Shown: positions 1 through 4,261 of the stretch, piece after piece
Layout of the letters: every line of letters begins with the position of its first letter
Position numbering within the stretch: position 1 is the stretch's first letter
Source: Citrobacter freundii
GTDB lineage: Bacteria; Bacteroidota; Bacteroidia; Chitinophagales; Chitinophagaceae
NCBI GenBank assembly: GCA_003243445.1
Contig: QFQQ01000153.1
Location: 1-5,495 of the forward strand
DNA length: 5,495 nucleotides
Direction of reading: 5' to 3'
Position numbers and translations under genes: made by a program
The notes under the pieces: generated by a model
Told to the model about the DNA's origin: nothing
Database searches by the model: none
Seen by the model: the letters and a program-made list of their open reading frames with translations, nothing else

Positions 1-145
1 AGTGTGGTAACTCAAAATTAATTAGCTATTCGCTCTGCTTCTCTTTTAACTAGCAAGTTGGGTTAACTAAACGACATTGGAATTGAATTGGGATTTTTGA
101 GATTTAACTGCGTGCGTCTTCCAATTACGATTTACCTGATCGAAG

Positions 146-169
146 ATTCCCTAAAAATCCTTAAATCCC
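146..169. repeat. Weak AATCC-type repeat patch
   Basis: ATTCCC, AAATCC and AAATCCC follow each other, with the TCC cores 10 and 8 bases apart. This is a looser version of the patch at 249-283 and probably the same kind of sequence. Taken alone it would be too weak to call. Confidence 0.3.
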
Positions 170-248
170 GCCAGCCTGTTTGCAGAAGCTCCCGGTACAT
201 TTTTTATGGTTGAACTATTAAACATCTATCACTTCAACAATCAGACAG

Positions 249-283
249 TAATCCTCCTAATCCCAATAATCCAATAAATCCCC
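249..283. repeat. 9-bp tandem repeat, TAATCC core
   Basis: TAATCC begins at 249, 258 and 267, and a degenerate fourth unit, AAATCC, begins at 276. The period is therefore exactly 9 bp, with a conserved first half and a variable pyrimidine- or A-rich second half. It lies just beyond the terminator of the leftward GLPGLI gene. It is non-coding and has no inverted partner in this window. Its 9-bp period matches that of the GTTCCARRR element at 4117-4234, although the cores differ. Confidence 0.55.
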
Positions 284-300
284 GTTCAGGGCCTTCAAAG

Positions 301-336
301 AAAAAACCGCAGAAGCTTTTTACACTCCTACGGTTT
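301..336 (-). terminator. Intrinsic terminator of the GLPGLI gene
   Basis: Read on the minus strand, AAACCGTAGGAG (336-325) pairs with CTTCTGCGGTTT (315-304). This makes a 12-bp stem with two G-T wobbles around a 9-base loop. A run of six T follows on the transcript (positions 306-301, the first three inside the stem). It starts 31 bases after the stop codon of the GLPGLI gene. Stem, loop size and T-tract all fit a rho-independent terminator for leftward transcription. Confidence 0.85.
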
Positions 337-366
337 CCCTTTATTTTTTCAGCTATAAGATCATTA

Positions 367-1155
367 TCAACCCGCTCTGAATCTCATCCCACCATTCTTC
401 TGCATTTCATCCATCAGCTTCTTTGTTTCTTCTGTAAATTCTGCGCGTGTTACTTTCTTTCCTTTTGTTGGTTCTTTGATGGCGGAGAGATTGGGTTTCG
501 CTTGTATTTCAAGTGCGGTATATTTTGTGCGGCCGCGGTTTGTTTCCAGTTCAAGGATAATTCCAGGTAGTTGACCCGGGCTTTCGGGACCAACAGAAAC
601 GGGGATATCTGTGGTGAACCAGGCTACCACGGAAATTGTATCGTCCACTTCTTTTCTCACCATTGCGCCGTTTTCCATACCCATTGTCATTCGCTTGCCC
701 AGTCTTTCAGATACGGCTTTGCGGCAAAGGTGGTTGAGGATGGTCTTGGTCTCTTCGCTGAGCTTCCAGGCATTGTTTTTTTTGAGGCTGTCCAGTATCA
801 GGAATTGCTTGTCCATGAACGTGCGTTGCTCCATCAGTTTTGACTGGTTGAAATCGCAGAATGTAACATCATCGGGATTGGAGCCGAACGTTCGGATAAC
901 TGTGTTGGGGCCGGCGCCTGAATTATCATCCTGGATATCGTCTTCCATTTCCTGTAAAGAGCTTTTGCCGTTGGCAAAATTCAGTTCGAAGCGGGCTTTA
1001 CGGGTAATGTTCTGTGTGGTCGGTTCACCGCCATTCATGGCCATTGTCACCTGTGCCTGAACGGTGCGTTCATAAATTACCTTGCCTTCTTTCTGCTGAG
1101 CAAGCAGGCTGCCTGCCAAAACGAGGGACAGGCCGGAACATAAAATTCTTCTCAT
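367..1155 (-). CDS. GLPGLI family secreted protein
   Basis: This is a predicted exported protein of 262 residues of the GLPGLI family, which is found mainly in Bacteroidota and has no settled biochemical role. Residues 1-19 form a typical signal peptide: MRR, a hydrophobic core, then SLLA before QQKEG. The family signature region is at about 177-204, where VAWFTTDIPVSVGPESPGQ runs into LPGIILELE; the name motif appears here as QLPGII. Two cysteines remain in the mature part (C100 and C144, the latter in the HLCRKA segment typical of the family) and could form a disulfide. The C-terminal third is basic and Met-containing. The ATG at 1155 is chosen over the longer frame from TTG at 1179, because that TTG lies inside the promoter -7 box and the extension would put KPIKKLL in front of a complete signal peptide. 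The gene diverges from the kinase operon and ends at its own terminator. The family call is firm and the function is unknown. Confidence 0.88.
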   Translation of the reverse strand: MRRILCSGLSLVLAGSLLAQQKEGKVIYERTVQAQVTMAMNGGEPTTQNITRKARFELNFANGKSSLQEMEDDIQDDNSGAGPNTVIRTFGSNPDDVTFCDFNQSKLMEQRTFMDKQFLILDSLKKNNAWKLSEETKTILNHLCRKAVSERLGKRMTMGMENGAMVRKEVDDTISVVAWFTTDIPVSVGPESPGQLPGIILELETNRGRTKYTALEIQAKPNLSAIKEPTKGKKVTRAEFTEETKKLMDEMQKNGGMRFRAG

Positions 1156-1176
1156 TAGTAGTTTTTTTATTGGCTT

Positions 1177-1184
1177 CAAAGCTA
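1177..1184 (-). promoter_or_regulatory. Bacteroidota -7 box of the GLPGLI gene
   Basis: The minus strand reads TAGCTTTG, an exact match to the Bacteroidota primary-sigma -7 consensus TAnnTTTG, 21 bases before the ATG at 1155. No clear TTG -33 element lies 17-23 bases upstream, where the sequence is TTCC-rich. That may mean the promoter is weak or needs an activator. Confidence 0.65.
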
Positions 1185-1194
1185 CTGATGGGGG

Positions 1195-1202
1195 TTCCGG
1201 AA
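1195..1202. promoter_or_regulatory. Palindrome TTCCGGAA in the divergent control region
   Basis: This is a perfect 8-bp palindrome 11 bases upstream of the GLPGLI -7 box, in the promoter spacer. It shares the string CCGGAAG with the palindrome at 1253-1262 on the kinase side. It could be half of a paired operator, but an 8-bp palindrome can arise by chance. Confidence 0.25.
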
Positions 1203-1224
1203 GGAAGTTAAGCCACCTTGCATT

Positions 1225-1244
1225 AAGGTTAATAAAGGTTAATA
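1225..1244. promoter_or_regulatory. 10-bp tandem direct repeat, candidate regulator-binding site
   Basis: AAGGTTAATA occurs twice with no gap (1225-1234 and 1235-1244). The second copy ends 27 bases before the -7 box of the kinase operon. Response regulators of the OmpR/PhoB family bind as dimers to direct repeats spaced 10-11 bp, often where a good -35/-33 element is missing, as it is here. The regulator encoded at 3072-3761 belongs to that family, so autoregulation is a natural hypothesis. The same site lies about 40 bases upstream of the GLPGLI -7 box. The repeat is seen directly; its function is inferred. Confidence 0.5.
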
Positions 1245-1252
1245 GCGCTGGC

Positions 1253-1262
1253 TCCGGCCGGA
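1253..1262. promoter_or_regulatory. 10-bp palindrome before the kinase promoter box
   Basis: TCCGGCCGGA is a perfect 10-bp palindrome, G+C-rich within an otherwise AT-rich stretch. It ends nine bases before the TAAATTTG box and so falls in the promoter spacer, where a bound protein could block or reposition polymerase. Operator function is only inferred. Confidence 0.3.
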
Positions 1263-1271
1263 AGTATTGGC

Positions 1272-1279
1272 TAAATTTG
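1272..1279 (+). promoter_or_regulatory. Bacteroidota -7 box of the kinase/regulator operon
   Basis: TAAATTTG matches the TAnnTTTG consensus exactly and ends 17 bases before the ATG at 1297. The expected -33 position (about 1248-1254) reads CTGGCTC, with no TTG. A good -7 box without a -33 element, and with a tandem repeat just upstream, suits an activator-dependent promoter. Confidence 0.6.
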
Positions 1280-1296
1280 ATTTCGAATTGACAAAA

Positions 1297-3075
1297 ATGA
1301 AAATATTCTCAAGCAGCCATCCAACAAAAAAAGGAATCAGACACCCCGGACTTCTGCTATCCTTTATGTTATTGACGATCCTGGTGATCGCCGGTTTCCA
1401 GGCCTATTGGCTGCGGGATAACTATAAACGCGAAAAACAGAATCTTGAGATCAAAACGAACTCTGCTTTCCGCCAGACCATCCTGCGGTTGCAGGCTTCA
1501 AAGCTCAAACTGGAAACAGCAAATATCCGCCTTGATTCCGCCGCGCCTCCAATGGCAACGAAGCCTGTTAGGGTTCGTTTCACACCCCGGGATGATGATA
1601 ACAGAAGCCGGATCAGAAGCACCGACGCACGTGTATCTGTCTCACGCAACGAACCTGTGATCTCAATAGCAAACCTGATACAGGAGAAGATCCGCGAGAT
1701 CGATTTTCCGGATTCGATCGCGCATGCTTATGGCCGCGTGGTATTGACAGGTCTTAAAGATTCACTGAATAAAGTAGCGGACTCTCTCAATCATTATTTC
1801 AAATCCTTCAAGCTGAATGGTGCAAATGTGATGAACCATCTCAACCTTGATAATATAGATTCGTTGATCGATCCTGACAGGATCCGCTCAATGACGATCC
1901 AAAGAGTCAAAGCCCCCAGGCGCCCGTCCATTGATGTTACTTATTCAGGAGAAGTCGCCTATACCAAAGATCCTCCCATACCGGGAACAAACGTGCCCGC
2001 GGTTCCCGCGCAACCCGGTAATCCAAAAGACAGCGACAGGAATTCCGTGATCCGTTTCCTGTATAATGTAGATTCTTTAGCTCTGAAAGACTCTGTGACG
2101 GTGAAAGAGATCGACAGCGCCTATGCAAAACGCCTTGCTTCAGAGAAAGTGGACGTTGGTTTTGCCGTAAGCCGCCTGGAAAAAGCAAAAGCTGATTCAT
2201 CCGCATTTAACCAGGTGACGGTTGGATTCACCAACCCGATGACTTATGAGCTGGCGCTGCAGAATCAAACCGGTTTTCTCCTGGGTAAATTGAAGCTCCC
2301 TATATTATTTTCGCTCTTACTCGTGGGCGTCACCATCGCGTCTTTCGTAGCGCTATACCGCAGCCTGATGAAGCAGCACAGGCTCGCCCAGATCAAGAAT
2401 GATCTTATCAGCAATATTACCCATGAGCTGAAAACGCCGATCGCAACCGTAAGCGTGGCTATCGAAGCATTGAAAAACTTCAACGCCATGCAGGACCCCG
2501 CAAGAACCAGGGAATATCTTGATATTTCCCAGAATGAATTACAGCGCCTGGGCCTGCTGGTGGACAAAGTGCTGAAGCTGTCCATGTTCGAGAAAAAGGA
2601 TATCGAACTGAAATCGGAGTATTTTGATCTGAAAGATGTGCTGAATGAGGTGGTGGCATCACTCCGTCTTCAACTGGAAAAATACCACGCAAAGCTGGAT
2701 ATTCACACCGAAGGTGAAACCACCCTGAAAGGAGATCGCCTTCATATGCTCAGCGTTGTGTTCAACCTGCTGGATAATGCCTTAAAGTACAGTAAAGAAA
2801 ACCCGCATATCGAGGTGGATCTGAAGCAGGTGGACGGACAGGTGGAATTAGTGGTAAAAGATAATGGGATCGGCATCCCCGGTCAGTATAAAGACAAGGT
2901 TTTTGAAAAATTCTTCCGCGTACCGGCCGGCGACACGCACAATGCCAAGGGGCATGGCCTCGGGCTTAGTTATGTGGCACAGGTGATCCGGCAACATAAT
3001 GGCACCATCAAAGTGGACAGTCGTGAAGGATTAGGCAGTACCTTTACGGTAACACTGCCAAAACAAAATACATGA
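1297..3075 (+). CDS. Sensor histidine kinase, membrane-bound
   Basis: This is the sensor half of a two-component system, 592 residues. A first membrane helix (about 16-39) and a second (about 334-354) enclose a periplasmic region of roughly 290 residues that I cannot assign to a named sensor domain. That region includes a proline-rich linker at about 226-243 (seven prolines in 18 residues). There is no HAMP; a short linker leads straight into the dimerisation domain. The H-box NITHELKTP carries the phospho-acceptor H376, and E377 and T380 fit the HExxT phosphatase motif. The ATPase domain has the N-box NLLDNALKYS (N494), the G1 box DNGIGIP (about 522-528), the F-box FEKFF (about 536-540) and the G2 box GHGLGLSYV (about 552-560). 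All catalytic boxes are intact. The ATG at 1297 is preferred to a TTG at 1267, which would start ahead of the promoter box and place that box inside the gene. The stop overlaps the next start as ATGA, which implies co-translation with the regulator. The class is certain; the signal is unknown. Confidence 0.93.
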   Translation: MKIFSSSHPTKKGIRHPGLLLSFMLLTILVIAGFQAYWLRDNYKREKQNLEIKTNSAFRQTILRLQASKLKLETANIRLDSAAPPMATKPVRVRFTPRDDDNRSRIRSTDARVSVSRNEPVISIANLIQEKIREIDFPDSIAHAYGRVVLTGLKDSLNKVADSLNHYFKSFKLNGANVMNHLNLDNIDSLIDPDRIRSMTIQRVKAPRRPSIDVTYSGEVAYTKDPPIPGTNVPAVPAQPGNPKDSDRNSVIRFLYNVDSLALKDSVTVKEIDSAYAKRLASEKVDVGFAVSRLEKAKADSSAFNQVTVGFTNPMTYELALQNQTGFLLGKLKLPILFSLLLVGVTIASFVALYRSLMKQHRLAQIKNDLISNITHELKTPIATVSVAIEALKNFNAMQDPARTREYLDISQNELQRLGLLVDKVLKLSMFEKKDIELKSEYFDLKDVLNEVVASLRLQLEKYHAKLDIHTEGETTLKGDRLHMLSVVFNLLDNALKYSKENPHIEVDLKQVDGQVELVVKDNGIGIPGQYKDKVFEKFFRVPAGDTHNAKGHGLGLSYVAQVIRQHNGTIKVDSREGLGSTFTVTLPKQNT

Positions 3076-3761
3076 GTGCCACAAAAGTTTTTTACGTAGA
3101 AGATGAATTATTCCTGGGAAAAATAGTGAAGGAAAGTCTGGAAAGCCGCGGTTTTGAAGTGATCATGGAGAGTGACGGCGGGAAGGCAACAGCCGCGTTT
3201 CAGAAGTCAAATGCGGATATCTGCGTGCTTGACGTGATGTTGCCCAATAAAGATGGCTTTACCATTGCAGACGAGATCCGCGATATCAATGAAGATATCC
3301 CGATCATTTTCCTTACCGCCAAAACCCAGACCGAAGATGTGGTAAAAGGTTTTGCGCTTGGAGGAAATGACTATATCCGGAAGCCATTCAGCATGGAAGA
3401 GCTGATCGTCCGGATCCAAAATGCACTTCGTAATAAAAATGCAGCTCCGGAAAAGATCACCGGAGATCAGATCACGATCGGTAAATACAGTTTTCACCTG
3501 AACCGTCAGCTATTACAGATCGGTGGTGAAGAAAAAAAACTCTCTTATCGCGAAGCAGAACTACTGAAACTGCTTTATCAGAACCGCGACAAGATCATCG
3601 ACCGCCGCGATATATTGAATTTGCTTTGGGGTAATGATTCATTCTTCAACAGCCGCAACCTGGATGTATACATCACCAAGCTCCGCGGGTATCTCAAAGA
3701 TGATCCCGCGCTCGAGATCCTCACAATAAAAGGAATTGGTTACCGCTTTGTAACCGGCTAG
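3072..3761 (+). CDS. Response regulator, OmpR/PhoB type
   Basis: This is the DNA-binding partner of the upstream kinase, 229 residues, a normal length for the family. The receiver domain occupies about 4-120. It has the acidic pocket residues D11 and E12, phospho-acceptor D54 in VLDVMLP, T82 in FLTAK and K104 in IRKPF, so phosphorylation chemistry should be complete. A winged-helix DNA-binding domain follows at about 130-229. It contains LSYREAELLKLL, the recognition-helix region NSRNLDVYITKLRGYL and the C-terminal hairpin TIKGIGYRFV. The start ATG overlaps the kinase stop by four bases, so the two proteins are expected in a fixed ratio. A strong terminator begins seven bases after the stop, making this the last gene of the operon. 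The probable target is the tandem repeat at 1225-1244, which is inference. Confidence 0.95.
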   Translation: MSATKVFYVEDELFLGKIVKESLESRGFEVIMESDGGKATAAFQKSNADICVLDVMLPNKDGFTIADEIRDINEDIPIIFLTAKTQTEDVVKGFALGGNDYIRKPFSMEELIVRIQNALRNKNAAPEKITGDQITIGKYSFHLNRQLLQIGGEEKKLSYREAELLKLLYQNRDKIIDRRDILNLLWGNDSFFNSRNLDVYITKLRGYLKDDPALEILTIKGIGYRFVTG

Positions 3762-3767
3762 CTGTAT

Positions 3768-3808
3768 AAAAGGCGCCAGTGTTCTGTAAAAGGAAACCGG
3801 CGCCTTTT
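3768..3808 (+). terminator. Strong intrinsic terminator after the regulator gene
   Basis: AAAAGGCGCC (3768-3777) pairs perfectly with GGCGCCTTTT (3799-3808), giving a 10-bp stem with a six-pair G+C core around a 21-base loop. The A-run before the core and the T-run after it make it symmetric, so it could also stop leftward transcription. It separates the two-component operon from the small membrane protein gene, whose promoter box starts 10 bases later. Confidence 0.85.
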
Positions 3809-3817
3809 GCATTAGTG

Positions 3818-3825
3818 TATCTTTG
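3818..3825 (+). promoter_or_regulatory. Bacteroidota -7 box of the small membrane protein gene
   Basis: TATCTTTG is a textbook match to TAnnTTTG and ends 12 bases before the ATG at 3838. The spacing implies a very short leader of perhaps 5-10 bases. No TTG lies at the right distance upstream, where the terminator stem sits, so the promoter and the preceding terminator are packed together. Confidence 0.65.
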
Positions 3826-3837
3826 GAAAAATTTTAT

Positions 3838-4110
3838 ATGAAATTCCGGACAGTCGTTTTCGTTTTCATCATCATCGTGATCCTGATCGGTGTCTTTACA
3901 AAACCTGACCGCGACGCTTTCATTGAATATTACTCCAAACAAAGCGGCATCAATACACCTCCGGTTATTGAATACAAGAATGGTATCGCTTATTCCATCT
4001 TTACCATCACTACATACAGCGTCGCAGACAATGGCAATAAAAAAATGGCTTTCACTGCGGGAAAAGCAAAATACCTCGGGTTGTTTGGAAGATTCTGGAA
4101 GATAGACTAG
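3838..4110 (+). CDS. Small membrane-anchored protein, DUF4359-like
   Basis: This protein of 90 residues has one N-terminal hydrophobic helix (about 5-20, FVFIIIVILIGVF) followed by a polar domain of about 70 residues. It is probably an inner-membrane anchor or an uncleaved signal with the domain outside. After the helix come TKPDRDAFIEYY, an aromatic strand-like stretch YSIFTITTYSV and the ending YLGLFGRFWKID. The layout (TNP/TKP motif after the helix, then a LGxFGxF ending) resembles what I remember of DUF4359 proteins, whose function is unknown; a profile search would be needed to confirm this. The ATG at 3838 is chosen over TTG at 3823, which lies inside the -7 box. The gene has its own promoter box and lies between a terminator and a palindromic repeat, so it appears monocistronic. 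It reads as a real gene because of the promoter, the ATG and the coherent composition. Confidence 0.75.
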   Translation: MKFRTVVFVFIIIVILIGVFTKPDRDAFIEYYSKQSGINTPPVIEYKNGIAYSIFTITTYSVADNGNKKMAFTAGKAKYLGLFGRFWKID

Positions 4111-4116
4111 TCTGAA

Positions 4117-4234
4117 GAAGGTTCCAGAAGTTCCAGGGGTTCCAAAGGTTCCATAGGTTGGCTCCTGCTGTCAGCAAAACCTCTGGAACTTCTGGAACCT
4201 TTGGAACCCCTGGAACCTCTGAAACCTTTGAACC
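4117..4234. repeat. Palindromic element of 9-bp GTTCCARRR units
   Basis: The left arm has four units, GTTCCA plus a triplet, starting at 4121, 4130, 4139 and 4148 (triplets GAA, GGG, AAG, TAG). The right arm (4181-4234) has six units of the same repeat in reverse orientation, the last two degenerate. The arms pair perfectly over 24 bp (4130-4153 with 4193-4216). The pairing extends to 4117/4229 with two mismatches and one G-T pair. Inside the loop, AGGTT (4155-4159) pairs with AACCT (4178-4182) around the small palindrome TGCTGTCAGCA (4166-4176). One strand's triplets are almost all purines. The element fills the gap between the small membrane gene and nagA. It is not coding. It has no T-tract, so it is not a classic terminator, although RNA from it would fold strongly and could act as an end-protecting or attenuating hairpin. 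Confidence 0.9.
4201..4230 (+). promoter_or_regulatory. Possible nagA promoter inside the repeat
   Basis: TTG at 4201-4203, a 19-base spacer and AACCTTTG at 4223-4230 give a near match to the Bacteroidota promoter TTG-N(17-23)-TAnnTTTG, with only the first T of the -7 box missing. A start near 4237 would leave a leader of about 25 bases before the nagA ATG. CTTTG-like strings recur in this repeat, so chance is a real alternative. Confidence 0.25.
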
Positions 4235-4261
4235 CCCTCCCTTAACAAACTACCAACCCCC

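Larger units (their letters stand above)
1..300. other. Intergenic stretch without a supportable gene
   Basis: I see no convincing coding region, RNA gene or mobile element here. The stretch is AT-rich and stops are frequent in all frames. The only ATG-initiated frame I followed (206-277) gives a 23-residue hydrophobic peptide that runs into repeat sequence and has no promoter box. The visible structure is two patches of AATCC-type short repeats, around 146-169 and 249-283. The stretch lies downstream of the leftward GLPGLI gene, beyond its terminator, so it may be the tail of a convergent intergenic region whose other gene lies outside the window. Confidence 0.6.

Noticed and set aside
206..277. 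Short ATG frame of 23 residues in the left intergenic stretch
   Set aside because: It has no promoter box or ribosome-binding signal, its end is made from the AATCC repeat, and it has no recognisable sequence. It is likely chance.
182..317. GCAGAAGCT present at 182-190 and 309-317
   Set aside because: It is a single 9-bp match at unrelated positions, the second inside a terminator stem. This is expected by chance.
611..1060. Open frame of 149 residues on the plus strand
   Set aside because: It lies wholly opposite the GLPGLI gene, its composition matches antisense reading of that gene, and it shows no promoter or family motif.
4181..4219. Coding potential of the right arm, which reads as a repeating W-N peptide
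   Set aside because: The frame reaches TGA at the first degenerate unit, has no start codon, and only reflects the 9-bp period being a multiple of three.
4117..4229. Classic rho-independent terminator
   Set aside because: The hairpin is far longer than usual and is followed by AACCCCCTCCC, not a T-tract. It may still affect RNA ends, but it is not called as a terminator.
4117..4234. CRISPR array
   Set aside because: The units are 9 bp with 3-bp variable parts and occur in both orientations. There are no repeat-length or spacer-length blocks and no cas genes.
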